Below, in pieces: positions 6,695 to 14,453 of a stretch of DNA of 24,861 nucleotides. The position numbers and the translations under genes are program-made. Position 1 is the first letter of the stretch. The number at the start of each line of letters is the position of its first letter. Below the pieces are notes generated by a model. That model was not told the DNA's origin and ran no database searches. It saw nothing but the letters and a program-made list of their open reading frames with translations. This DNA comes from Candidatus Nitrosopumilus sp. (GTDB lineage: Archaea; Thermoproteota; Nitrososphaeria; Nitrososphaerales; Nitrosopumilaceae): NCBI GenBank assembly GCA_013002265.1, contig JABDKK010000160.1:1-24861 (forward strand), given 5' to 3'.

Positions 6695-7934
6695 TTAATT
6701 CAAGTACCTTTAAAACTACTTCTGATCCTTGCAGTAAACCCATACTTCCTTTCTTAGCTTGCTGCTCTGTCATTCGAGTGGTTCCGTCATTTTTTATAAA
6801 ATTTGCTGAAACTAAAACTGGTACTGGATCATCACTGTGTCCTTTGTTGATACATGGAGTGGAATGATCAGCTGATATCACAATGGCAACCCTATCTGGA
6901 TCTATGTTTTCAACTAGGGTCTTGAAAAATCTTTGGTCAATCTCTTCGATATTCTTCATCTTACCAATTGCATCGCCGTCATGACCGAATTCGTCGGGCC
7001 CTTTAAGATGACCATATATTGAATTTTGAGTTTCCATTGCTTTTGCAGCAACTTTGGCCTTTTCTTCATAATCCGTTAGACCACCAGCTTTGAATGCTTT
7101 CATCTCTAAGACATCTGATATTCCAAGCTCTACTGGCATATCAACAATACATGAAAAATTCATTCCGTATTTTTTATTGATTGGAACCACCTCTGGATAC
7201 TTGTTTCCTGCATCTCTTAATAAAATACAGCTGAGTTGTTTTTTGTTTTGATCTTTTCTTTTACTGTTAATTTCAGAATTTTTTAGAATTTCGATTGATT
7301 TATCTGAAAATTCATTAACAAGATCTGCAGTAAATTTTGAATTCTCTGTATCATCTAAAGGGAGGCATCTCTCAATTTTAAGATAATCTCCTACTGTCTT
7401 TGCAACTCCCATTCCACCAATGTTGCTATATGCAGGGTCTGTGTTTGTAATTCTTGAGGATAATTTTTTCCCATTTGTTCTTATTCTAACTGTTACTCTG
7501 TGACCAATTGTTGGTGCAACGACTACTGATGTTTTGAGATTTGAAAATTTTATTGCATTTTCAATTCCCTTTGCAACACTCCTTGCATCATCTTTTTCGA
7601 TGTGTCTTCCTGCTCTTCTGTCTGTTATTACTTGCTCTTCATTTAGTGTGGAGTAATTACCCCTTAGAGCCAAATCCCCATCTTTAAAATCAATTCCAAT
7701 TGCTTCGATGACTCCTCTTCCAACATAATCTGCATGTTTGAATTTGTATCCAAGCATATTGAAAACAGCAATGTCTGATTCTGGGGCAATTCCTTTTCCT
7801 ACAGATATTACTCCGATTACCCCCTCACTTGCAATTTTGTCTAAAATCGGGGTTTTTGCAGCATCAAGTGGTGTTTTTCCATCCAGATCTAGATGTGGCA
7901 AATCTCCTACACCATCTAATAATACGTAAATCAT
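6678..7934 (-). CDS. apgM: 2,3-bisphosphoglycerate-independent phosphoglycerate mutase (archaeal type)
   Basis: This is a member of the alkaline phosphatase superfamily, ApgM branch, about 418 aa. It interconverts 3- and 2-phosphoglycerate in gluconeogenesis and glycolysis using divalent metals and a Ser nucleophile. The N-terminus MIYVLLDGVGD carries the first metal-binding Asp. The SDIAVFNMLGY segment provides the Ser region, and GPDEFGHDGD plus SADHSTP near the C-terminus provide the remaining metal ligands. An in-frame ATG at 7955 would add seven residues. I prefer 7934 because it matches the family N-terminus and lies 29 nt from a TATA-like box (7956-7963) that the longer start would touch. 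The 3' end overlaps the DUF309 gene convergently by 17 nt. Confidence 0.9.
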   Translation of the reverse strand: MIYVLLDGVGDLPHLDLDGKTPLDAAKTPILDKIASEGVIGVISVGKGIAPESDIAVFNMLGYKFKHADYVGRGVIEAIGIDFKDGDLALRGNYSTLNEEQVITDRRAGRHIEKDDARSVAKGIENAIKFSNLKTSVVVAPTIGHRVTVRIRTNGKKLSSRITNTDPAYSNIGGMGVAKTVGDYLKIERCLPLDDTENSKFTADLVNEFSDKSIEILKNSEINSKRKDQNKKQLSCILLRDAGNKYPEVVPINKKYGMNFSCIVDMPVELGISDVLEMKAFKAGGLTDYEEKAKVAAKAMETQNSIYGHLKGPDEFGHDGDAIGKMKNIEEIDQRFFKTLVENIDPDRVAIVISADHSTPCINKGHSDDPVPVLVSANFIKNDGTTRMTEQQAKKGSMGLLQGSEVVLKVLELIKFQK

Positions 7935-7955
7935 ATGAACAACGGAATTATCCAT

Positions 7956-7963
7956 AATCTATA
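7956..7963 (-). promoter_or_regulatory. TATA-like box of apgM
   Basis: TATAGATT on the minus strand starts 29 nt before ATG 7934. The rest of the 231-nt divergent gap up to 8186 is very AT-rich; apart from this box and the galT-like promoter I see nothing in it. Confidence 0.45.
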
Positions 7964-8155
7964 CTGTTTAACACAGATCTGAAGCTCTGCTTTAAAGCTT
8001 GCATGGATTACACGATAAAAAATCTAATACTCTTTTTGGCCTAATGTTGAATTTTAAAAAATACTTTTTGATTAAATTAGGTTTTTCATAATTCTTTTAG
8101 CAATTTTTTTTCAAAACTATTTTTTATTTTTTATTTTAACATGTCTCAGTAAACG

Positions 8156-8161
8156 TTTTAA
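8156..8161 (+). promoter_or_regulatory. TATA-like box of the GalT-like gene
   Basis: TTTTAA starts 31 nt before ATG 8187. Confidence 0.4.
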
Positions 8162-8186
8162 CAGACATTTACTTCCAATTAAAATT

Positions 8187-9203
8187 ATGGGGGATATGCG
8201 CAAAGACTATGTTTCAGAGCGTTTTATGATTGTCTCTAAAAAAGATGACAAAGTAGATGATCCAAAAAAATCACCATATGCTCCTGGAAATGAATTCATG
8301 ACAAATCCTTCTGTATTGTCTCTTGTTGCAAAGGATGGAATGCTGCAACGTCTTCAGGATAATGAAGATGAATATGTTGAGGGATGGTCAATTAGAGTTT
8401 TTGAAAGTAAAAATCCGATTGTCTCTATTGACACTGAAAATTCTTACAGTGATAGACCTTTTTACAGTGAACCTGCATATGGTTATCATTACATCGTAGT
8501 TGCATCCCCAAATGAAAAAGATACTTTTGCAACTATTGATTCAGAACAATGGTCTAATGTTCTTGTTGTTATTCAGGACAGGCTGAGATGGCTTTATACA
8601 CAAAAAGGGGTAACATATGTTTCAATTTATGCTGATCAAGGTGATTTGGCAGGAAACACAAATCCTCATCCCCATCTTAACATTTTGACATTTTCTACAA
8701 TTCCTCCAGTTATTGAGGAAGAAGCAGAAGCCTCACACAAAATTCTAAATGAAAAGGGTGTTTGTCCAATGTGCCAAACAGTGAATGAGGAAATTGGGGG
8801 TCCACGACAGATTCTCCAAACTGAGGGATTTATTGCATATTGCCCATGGTCTCCCTCATATCCGTATGAGTTTTGGATTTCTCCCAAAAAACACACTACA
8901 AGCTTCTCTAAAATTACTCAAAAAGAAATCAATGATTTGTCACTGATATTAAGAGCGACTCTGGGTGGACTGTCTAAAACAATCAAAAATGTTTCATACA
9001 ATCTTGTCTTTCATCTGTCCCCAGAAAAGAAAAATAGTAGACAGATTCATTGGCATATTGAAGTTTATCCAATAACGAAATCATGGTCGGGTTTAGAACG
9101 TGGGTATGGAATTTTCTTAAATGATGTTTCTCCTGAACATGCAGCTGAAGAGCTTGGAGCAGCTTGCAGGAAAGAACTGGCCAATCTAGTTGGCATTGTT
9201 TGA
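8187..9203 (+). CDS. galT: galactose-1-phosphate uridylyltransferase-like protein (HIT superfamily)
   Basis: This 338-aa protein is organised as two HIT-like halves, as in GalT. Residues HPHLN (161-165) correspond to the active-site HPHxQ, where the second His (H163) would form the uridylyl-enzyme intermediate. The Gln is Asn here. C193 and C196 (CPMC) and the second-half HWHIEVYP (H288/H290) are also GalT-like. GalT exchanges UMP between UDP-glucose and galactose 1-phosphate. In archaea, related proteins also act as nucleotide-sugar phosphorylases or adenylyltransferases, so the substrate is uncertain. A second possible start (MRKDY, three codons on) cannot be excluded. No Leloir pathway partner is adjacent. 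Confidence 0.8.
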   Translation: MGDMRKDYVSERFMIVSKKDDKVDDPKKSPYAPGNEFMTNPSVLSLVAKDGMLQRLQDNEDEYVEGWSIRVFESKNPIVSIDTENSYSDRPFYSEPAYGYHYIVVASPNEKDTFATIDSEQWSNVLVVIQDRLRWLYTQKGVTYVSIYADQGDLAGNTNPHPHLNILTFSTIPPVIEEEAEASHKILNEKGVCPMCQTVNEEIGGPRQILQTEGFIAYCPWSPSYPYEFWISPKKHTTSFSKITQKEINDLSLILRATLGGLSKTIKNVSYNLVFHLSPEKKNSRQIHWHIEVYPITKSWSGLERGYGIFLNDVSPEHAAEELGAACRKELANLVGIV

Positions 9204-9215
9204 TCTTTTGAATGG

Positions 9216-9223
9216 TTTATTTA
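9216..9223 (+). promoter_or_regulatory. TATA-like box of the 4-TM gene
   Basis: TTTATTTA starts 30 nt before GTG 9246, only 13 nt after the galT-like stop codon. Confidence 0.5.
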
Positions 9224-9245
9224 TCAACTAGAAACTGTTAGAACT

Positions 9246-9686
9246 GTGGCAATAGAAAAATGGCTTGCAATTACCGGAGTTGGATTGTATGCAATGTTTG
9301 TTGGTGAGATGATTTCGATTTATAATTTTATGATGAATGTTCCTGCCGATTTTGAATATGGACAAATATTCTCAGCAGATCCTAAACTACTTCAGTTTAT
9401 TTCAATCGGTGTTGCACCTGCATCAATTTTAGCTGCAGTCGCTTTTATCATGTCTAAACAGTATGGTTCTAAGCCTATTGGAATTTTTATTGCAATTGGA
9501 GGCATTGTCTTGTTTGCAGGAATGTATTTTTGTTATACCATGATTGAGCAAATAGATGAAAAGTACGTCACAGAATCTGTAAGATTTGTTCCTGTTTTGT
9601 TTATGGTTTTATCTGCTCCAATTGTTGGTGCAGGTGTTTATTTGATGAGGCATATTAAGAAACGTCCTAAAAAAGAATATTTCTAA
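9246..9686 (+). CDS. membrane protein with four predicted transmembrane helices
   Basis: A 146-aa protein of unrecognised family. Four hydrophobic segments are visible, at about residues 5-28, 48-70, 77-99 and 115-135, separated by short charged loops. The C-terminus is basic (HIKKRPKKEYF), which suggests a cytoplasmic end. No catalytic or metal-binding motif is seen. The start is GTG 9246, supported by a TATA-like box 30 nt upstream. It overlaps the convergent acetyltransferase gene by 4 nt. The function is unknown. Confidence 0.75.
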   Translation: MAIEKWLAITGVGLYAMFVGEMISIYNFMMNVPADFEYGQIFSADPKLLQFISIGVAPASILAAVAFIMSKQYGSKPIGIFIAIGGIVLFAGMYFCYTMIEQIDEKYVTESVRFVPVLFMVLSAPIVGAGVYLMRHIKKRPKKEYF

Positions 9687-10120
9687 TTGTGATCAAATCG
9701 AAGCTCGTTTGCAACATGTTTGAAACCTAGTTTTTCGTAAAATGGTTTTACATCATCCGTACAGTCTAAAATTGTCTTGTAGCATCCAGCTTCTTTTGCT
9801 ACATTTAGAAGATAATTCATGATTTTTGCACCTATGTTTTGTCCTTGAAACTTTTTGTCCACTACGACATCTTCTATATGACCCACCAGCCCCCCATCAT
9901 GGATAAATTTTTGTTCTATCAGAAGAGTTGTTGCTCCCACTATCTTCTCGTCTAGTTCTGCAACTACGATAATGTGATTTGGGTTTGAATTGATTCTTTC
10001 AAAGATATCTTCAGCTTTTTTCTTATCTATGGTACTTGTTTCTCTTAAAGAATCCAGTGTGCTGAGAAAACCTTTTTGAAGATCATCTTTTTTTAGTATT
10101 CTAATTATTGGCTCAGTCAT
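9683..10120 (-). CDS. GNAT acetyltransferase, glucosamine-6-phosphate N-acetyltransferase (GNA1)-like
   Basis: A 145-aa single-domain GNAT. The stretch GHIEDVVVDKKFQGQNIG carries the acetyl-CoA pyrophosphate-binding loop (QGQNIG). It is followed by CYKTILDC and FYEKLGF, a combination typical of eukaryotic-type GNA1, which acetylates glucosamine 6-phosphate on the way to UDP-GlcNAc. The start codon overlaps the stop of the upstream reading frame (ATGA), a remnant of a nucleotidyltransferase. Glucosamine chemistry next to a sugar nucleotidyltransferase strengthens the GNA1 reading. However, the neighbour is now a pseudogene, so expression of this gene may depend on a surviving upstream promoter. 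The substrate is inferred from motifs and context. Confidence 0.75.
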   Translation of the reverse strand: MTEPIIRILKKDDLQKGFLSTLDSLRETSTIDKKKAEDIFERINSNPNHIIVVAELDEKIVGATTLLIEQKFIHDGGLVGHIEDVVVDKKFQGQNIGAKIMNYLLNVAKEAGCYKTILDCTDDVKPFYEKLGFKHVANELRFDHN

Positions 10121-10646
10121 TTTAATTTTCTGAACTTACCACGTCTTTCAATATAAACTTGACATGTTTTCTTATATGCAGACTTCCCAATATCGATAAA
10201 TCCATTTTTTGTGATAAAACTATTAAAAAATTTTTTTCTATTCGTGACCTTTTTTATTACATCATCCATTAAGTAGGGCTTGTTTTTAGGGATAAAACTC
10301 AAAACTTTAGGATCCATAAAATAACATCCCATATTCACATTGGCTTTGATCTCGGATTTTTCATTCCAACTTGTAACATTACCTGTTTTGATGTTTCAAT
10401 AACTTCATACGGTAAATTTGTCTTATACTATAGGCTCATTGTAACAAACACTTTTTTCTTTTTCTACTGTTTAATCATATTAATGAGACTAAAATTGTAA
10501 ATAGAGTCTCCATACATGCACACAAATGTATCATCGATGAATTCTTCTGCAGCCTTTAATTAGCTAGCAGTTGATTAGTTTTGGAAGAAATATTGTGTAT
10601 GGCTGTAGTCTTGTTCCTCATACTCCTCAAGAATTACTGCTTTCAC
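10117..10646 (-). pseudogene. decayed NDP-sugar nucleotidyltransferase (RmlA/GlmU-N-like)
   Basis: On the minus strand the remains of one nucleotidyltransferase can be read across three frames. It begins with a GTG start and KAVIL (10629-10646). The nucleotide-binding signature GTRLQPYT-IFLPK follows in a shifted frame (about 10579-10617). A gap comes next where some 60 residues should be. Then LKAAEEFIDDTFVCMYGDSI is interrupted by TAG codons at 10464-10466 and 10428-10430, and a second frameshift sits near 10386-10390. An intact C-terminal piece follows (NVNMGCYFMDPKVLSFIPK, ending before 10117). Such enzymes make NDP-sugars from sugar 1-phosphates. The end overlaps the GNA1-like start (ATGA), so the two once formed an operon. 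Confidence 0.85.
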
Positions 10647-10693
10647 ACCCTGTTTAATAATGGCTATTTATGTTGAAAGATGTTTTTTGACTA

Positions 10694-11989
10694 TCAGATA
10701 ATCTTGATGACTTTATTTAATACGTCTTGTGGTGTTTTACCAAAAACTAGGATCATAGGCTCCTTTCCAAAATCCCCTTTGTGATATATCACATCAGGCA
10801 TTTTTTTGGAATTATTCATTGCATTTTTTATTCCCCATTCTATAGTAGAGCCTTTGGATTTTACATTTTTAGGTTCTAACATTCTATCATAACTTGACAT
10901 TACAAGTTTTGATTTTTTCACTTTAGATATGATTGCATCTTGAAATTTTATGTTTATAGCAGAATTTGTCTCTGGGTATTTTTTATTCATTGCTAACAAT
11001 GCAGTTGCAACATGTTTTGATCCTCCGTACTCTAAATTTCCTGCAACTAAGACTTGATTACCTGTTTTTACTATTCTCCCTGAAATTCCAAGAATATCTT
11101 TTATTGTTTTTGGTTTGTTATTAGAATACACAAAATTTGTTTGGCACTCTGGAATATTCTTGTATATGTTTTTGAATTCAACAAAATTGTTTATTGCATT
11201 TGATAGTTCTGTGATATGATTATCTTTATGAAAATCTGTGATTGAAATGCCTTGGCCTAAATTTTTTGCATTCCTAATTGATTTGAGGGTAAATTGTTTG
11301 GCAAATTTTACTGCTTCTCTAATGCTTTTTTTGCTGGCAAGTGCAAAAATGATTGCAGCCGAATAATTACATCCACTTCCATGATTGAGCCTTTCTATTT
11401 TATCTCCTGAAATGACGAATCTATTGTTTTTTTCTAAAACAAAATCTGAAATTTTACATTTTTTTGATTCTATTCCTGTAATGACAACGTTTTTTGCTCC
11501 CATTTTTTGAATTTTTAATGCAATTTTTTCAGGAGTATTTTTTGAGTTAATTTTACTATTAGCCAAAATTTCTGCCTCAAACCTATTTGGTGAAATTATT
11601 GTTGCAAGTGGAATGATATATTTTTGAAAATCTTTGATGGCTGATTTTTCAATTAAATTTCCTCCAGTCGTTGATCTTATTACAGGATCTACTGTAATTG
11701 GAATTTTTAATTTTTTTAATTTGTGATAAATTATTTTTATTATTTTAGAGTTGTAAACCATCCCTATTTTTATTCCATCAATTTTAAAATCAGAAAATAC
11801 CGCATCTAATTGATTTTTTAAAATTTTTTCTGATACTGGTTCTACAATACCAAAAGTCGTAGTGTTTTGTCCTGTAATCGCAGTAATTACAGTTAATCCA
11901 TGAACCTTTAATTCTGAAAATACTCTGATGTCACTTTGTATTCCTGCTCCTGATGATGGATCAGATCCTCCAATTGATAATAAGTTCAA
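10694..11989 (-). CDS. thiDN: bifunctional HMP(-P) kinase / thiamine-phosphate synthase (ThiD-ThiN)
   Basis: This 431-aa fusion has ThiD at about residues 1-255 (GGSDPSSGAGIQSD near the N-terminus, IDGIKIGMV, TVDPVIRSTTG, and the GSGCNYSAAI ATP/anion-hole motif). ThiN occupies about 265-431 (AGNLEYGGSKHVATALLA, SYDRMLEP). ThiD phosphorylates hydroxymethylpyrimidine and its phosphate. ThiN couples HMP-PP with the thiazole phosphate to give thiamine phosphate, replacing ThiE in many archaea. The start is TTG 11989, which puts the kinase motif at the normal distance. A TATA-like AAATATAG (12016-12023) lies 27-34 nt upstream. It is divergent from a small zinc-ribbon gene and about 0.75 kb from thiC, which supplies HMP-P. 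Confidence 0.93.
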   Translation of the reverse strand: MNLLSIGGSDPSSGAGIQSDIRVFSELKVHGLTVITAITGQNTTTFGIVEPVSEKILKNQLDAVFSDFKIDGIKIGMVYNSKIIKIIYHKLKKLKIPITVDPVIRSTTGGNLIEKSAIKDFQKYIIPLATIISPNRFEAEILANSKINSKNTPEKIALKIQKMGAKNVVITGIESKKCKISDFVLEKNNRFVISGDKIERLNHGSGCNYSAAIIFALASKKSIREAVKFAKQFTLKSIRNAKNLGQGISITDFHKDNHITELSNAINNFVEFKNIYKNIPECQTNFVYSNNKPKTIKDILGISGRIVKTGNQVLVAGNLEYGGSKHVATALLAMNKKYPETNSAINIKFQDAIISKVKKSKLVMSSYDRMLEPKNVKSKGSTIEWGIKNAMNNSKKMPDVIYHKGDFGKEPMILVFGKTPQDVLNKVIKII

Positions 11990-12095
11990 TACTTTTTCTT
12001 ATTATATGTCCTAATCTATATTTCCTTTAGATGGTGCTTTTTTTAAAACTTTTTTCTAAGTAGATATTTTTTACTTCATTATCCATGACTAAAAA

Positions 12096-12287
12096 ATGAC
12101 AAAACGTCCAGTTGTAAATGATTCAATTACTGATGCTTTACATTGTACAACTTGTTTGCTGCCAATGCAATATCAAACAAAAAAAGATGGAAAATTCCTA
12201 TGGCAGTGTTTCAAATGTGGAAAAAAATTTGCTGTACATGAAAATAACACTGATGTCATTGAAGAGAGTTGGAGTCCTCCTAGGTAA
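12096..12287 (+). CDS. small zinc-ribbon protein, 63 aa
   Basis: A 63-residue protein with two CxxC knuckles, C17/C20 (CTTC) and C38/C41 (CFKC), around a short beta-hairpin (QYQTKKDGKFLWQC). This is a classic zinc ribbon. The acidic C-terminus ends EESWSPPR. Such miniproteins often contact nucleic acid or a partner protein, but nothing fixes the role here. It is transcribed divergently from thiDN and followed 4 nt later by a possible 61-aa gene. An overlapping longer frame starting at 12118 covers this gene but shows no protein-like features in its first half. Confidence 0.72.
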   Translation: MTKRPVVNDSITDALHCTTCLLPMQYQTKKDGKFLWQCFKCGKKFAVHENNTDVIEESWSPPR

Positions 12288-12291
12288 TTAT

Positions 12292-12477
12292 ATGTCTAAT
12301 GCTGAATCTCTACAGTCTGAGTATCTTAAACTAAATCCTATTTCACTAATTGTTGCAGAAGAAATAATTCAAAGAGTCTCTGAAATTAAAGAACACCTTA
12401 CAAATTCATTCGAGTGTATTCTTATGCCTATTTTAAGTAGAATTGATAAAATAAAATCTGAAAAATATATTTTATAA
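12292..12477 (+). CDS. possible small helical protein, 61 aa
   Basis: This frame starts at ATG 12292, 4 nt after the zinc-ribbon stop, which fits translational coupling. The product (MSNAESLQSEYLKLNPISLI...) is predicted to be mostly helical, with heptad-like leucine/isoleucine spacing (AEEIIQRVSEIKEHL). It has no recognised domain. The same frame is open further upstream to 12118, but that part lies inside the zinc-ribbon gene and is rich in cysteine and hydrophobic noise, so I take the later start. Whether it is expressed is uncertain. Confidence 0.5.
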   Translation: MSNAESLQSEYLKLNPISLIVAEEIIQRVSEIKEHLTNSFECILMPILSRIDKIKSEKYIL

Positions 12478-12506
12478 AATGAATTAGAAATAAAAAAATG
12501 AGACTG

Positions 12507-12602
12507 TTATGATGCTCGATTTATACAATCAAACGAACAAAACTTATCTTTCATACTGTAAAATTGTCTGCCACAACGTTTGCATTATTTACTGGTTTTC
12601 AT
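12507..12602 (-). pseudogene. relic of a tiny CxxC/CxxxC zinc-finger protein
   Basis: On the minus strand, ATG 12602 opens a 32-codon frame reading MKTSK, a TAA stop (12585-12587), then CKRCGRQFYSMKDKFCSFDCINRAS and a stop. The part behind the TAA is a neat treble-clef-like zinc finger (CKRC, then CSFDC). No start codon lies between the TAA and the first Cys. It is either a gene inactivated by one nonsense mutation or a sequencing error in a real miniprotein. Confidence 0.45.
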
Positions 12603-12644
12603 GATGATATAATAGAAATTATGTCATAAAGGTCGATCATTTTT

Positions 12645-12661
12645 CTTAGTATGGTACTAAG
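12645..12661. promoter_or_regulatory. perfect inverted repeat upstream of thiC
   Basis: CTTAGTA-TGG-TACTAAG is a perfect 7-bp inverted repeat with a 3-nt centre, 40-57 nt upstream of the thiC TATA-like box. The symmetry suits a dimeric regulator binding site. It lies outside the predicted leaderless thiC mRNA, so it is more likely a DNA site than an RNA hairpin. The role is inferred. Confidence 0.4.
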
Positions 12662-12701
12662 AGAAATACGTAACATGCCTATTTTTTATATTCTCAGATT
12701 G

Positions 12702-12707
12702 TTTAAA
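12702..12707 (+). promoter_or_regulatory. TATA-like box of thiC
   Basis: TTTAAA starts 31 nt before ATG 12733, leaving essentially no 5' leader. Confidence 0.5.
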
Positions 12708-12732
12708 TCAGGGAAATCCAATATAATACATC

Positions 12733-14061
12733 ATGGCAACCCAGATGACAGCTGCACGACGTGGTGTTGCAACTGATCAAATGAAACAAGTAGCAAAAGA
12801 TGAAGATGTTTCGCTTGATTGGCTTATTCCAAAAATTGCGCGTGGATCAATAATTATTCCAAGTAACAACGTAAGACCTCAAAAGATTCACAATGTTGGA
12901 ATTGGAAAAGGTCTTAAGACCAAAGTTAATGTAAATATTGGAACTTCTACATTAAATGTAAATCTTGATGAAGAGATTGAGAAGGCAAAGGTTGCAATAA
13001 AATATCATGCTGACACTATAATGGATCTTAGCGATGGTGGAGATGTAAAAAAAATTAGGCAAACTCTATTGGAATCTGCGCCAATAACCTTTGGAACAGT
13101 TCCGATTTATGAGGCATACAATTATGGGGTGGAAGTTCATAAAAATCCTCTTAATTTGACTGAAGATGATTATCTTAATGCATTTGAAAATAATGCAAAA
13201 GATGGTGTTGATTATACTACAATTCATTGTGGTATTACAAAAGAAATTGCAAAAAGAATTTTGAAAGTCCAAAGATATGGCGGAGTTGTAAGTAAAGGTG
13301 GTACCATCACTGCAGCATGGATGCTAAAACATGATAAAGAAAATCCATATCTTACTCATTATGACTATCTCATTGAAATTGCTAAAAAATATGATGTTAC
13401 ATTTAGCCTCGGAGATGCATTAAGACCCGGCTCCATTTTAGATTCTCATGATGAGTTGCAAGTTCAAGAAATGATTAACATCTCACAACTAACAAAACGT
13501 GCACATGCTCAAGATATCCAAGTTATGGTTGAGGGTCCAGGACATGTTCCACTAAATGAGGTGGCAGCAAATGTTAGACTTGCAAAATCTCTGATTGGTG
13601 ATGTTCCATATTATGTACTTGGTCCGCTGGTTACTGATATTGCATCAGGACATGATCATATAGCTAGTGCAATTGGAGCAGCTGTTTCGGCAAGTGAAGG
13701 AGTTGATCTATTATGCTATCTTACTCCATCCGAACATTTAGCATTGCCAAATGCTGATGAAGTTAAAGCAGGCCTTATTGCATATAGAATTGCAGCTCAT
13801 GCTGGTGATCTGGTCAAAATTCGTGATAAGGTTATCAAATGGGATATGGAAATGACTGAAGCAAGACGTACATTGGATTGGGAAAAGCAACTTGCCCTAT
13901 CTATTGATCCTGAGGAAGCTGCCCTAATTCATAGCAGGACAGGCCAGCATCCTGGAAATAATGTTCCCTGTACAATGTGTGGTGGTGCATGTGTGTATAT
14001 CATGTTGCCCCAGCAAAAAAAATACGAAAAAGAAAACAAAAATCTACAACAAGTTGAGTAG
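12733..14061 (+). CDS. thiC: phosphomethylpyrimidine synthase ThiC
   Basis: A 442-aa radical SAM enzyme that rearranges aminoimidazole ribotide into HMP phosphate, the pyrimidine half of thiamine. Typical ThiC blocks are present: GTVPIYEA, HCGITKE, SLGDALRPGS, MVEGPGHVPLNE and LGPLVTDIASGHDH. The C-terminal cluster-binding motif reads C413-x2-C416-x3-C420 (CTMCGGAC). The usual bacterial spacing is C-x2-C-x4-C; the shorter form may be an archaeal variant. The length suits the archaeal type without the bacterial N-terminal extension. It pairs functionally with thiDN. The 3' end overlaps the convergent Nudix gene by 18 nt. Confidence 0.95.
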   Translation: MATQMTAARRGVATDQMKQVAKDEDVSLDWLIPKIARGSIIIPSNNVRPQKIHNVGIGKGLKTKVNVNIGTSTLNVNLDEEIEKAKVAIKYHADTIMDLSDGGDVKKIRQTLLESAPITFGTVPIYEAYNYGVEVHKNPLNLTEDDYLNAFENNAKDGVDYTTIHCGITKEIAKRILKVQRYGGVVSKGGTITAAWMLKHDKENPYLTHYDYLIEIAKKYDVTFSLGDALRPGSILDSHDELQVQEMINISQLTKRAHAQDIQVMVEGPGHVPLNEVAANVRLAKSLIGDVPYYVLGPLVTDIASGHDHIASAIGAAVSASEGVDLLCYLTPSEHLALPNADEVKAGLIAYRIAAHAGDLVKIRDKVIKWDMEMTEARRTLDWEKQLALSIDPEEAALIHSRTGQHPGNNVPCTMCGGACVYIMLPQQKKYEKENKNLQQVE

Positions 14062-14448
14062 TACTTTGTCTAAACTTGGGACTGTTTCATAATTTTTCAA
14101 TTCTTCTATTGTAATCCACCTGAAATCCGAATTTTCCCAATTGAGCTTTATTTTTGGATTTTTTACATCAAACAAAAATGGAAAAATTTCCCACTCATGA
14201 TTTTGATACTGAGGGGAACTTACTCGCATCCCTTGAGCTGATTTTGCCAACGTAATCTCTTCTTCAGCAATGCCTACTTCTTCAAAAATTTCAATCTTGG
14301 CTCTTGTTAAGGGCTCCTCGTTTTTTTCTATAATTCCACTAATTCCTGCCCACAACCCTTTCATGGATTTTACTTTGTTGCTTCTCTTTAGAAGTAATAA
14401 TTTCTCGTTATCTCTAATAAAAGACGTAACAATCTTCGTTGAGCGCAT
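14044..14448 (-). CDS. Nudix hydrolase
   Basis: A 134-aa Nudix fold protein. The Nudix box spans G38 to I60: G38, E44, then I52-E53-I54-F55-E56-E57-V58-G59-I60. The metal-binding glutamates (E53, E56, E57) are kept, but the Arg of the consensus REUxEExGU is Ile (I52). These enzymes hydrolyse nucleoside diphosphates linked to other groups; the substrate here is unknown. The gene starts 5 nt after the tyrA stop and is probably the last gene of the aromatic cluster transcript. Its end overlaps thiC by 18 nt. The lost Arg may lower or alter activity. Confidence 0.82.
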   Translation of the reverse strand: MRSTKIVTSFIRDNEKLLLLKRSNKVKSMKGLWAGISGIIEKNEEPLTRAKIEIFEEVGIAEEEITLAKSAQGMRVSSPQYQNHEWEIFPFLFDVKNPKIKLNWENSDFRWITIEELKNYETVPSLDKVLLNLL

Positions 14449-14453
14449 ACCAG

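Noticed and set aside
12118..12291. Upstream half of a 119-aa frame overlapping the zinc-ribbon gene
   Set aside because: The zinc-ribbon frame has the paired CxxC motifs; only the part after 12292 is plausible coding.
12478..12732. Possible TPP riboswitch before thiC
   Set aside because: No matching conserved TPP core was found, and the TATA-like box at 12702-12707 leaves almost no leader RNA.
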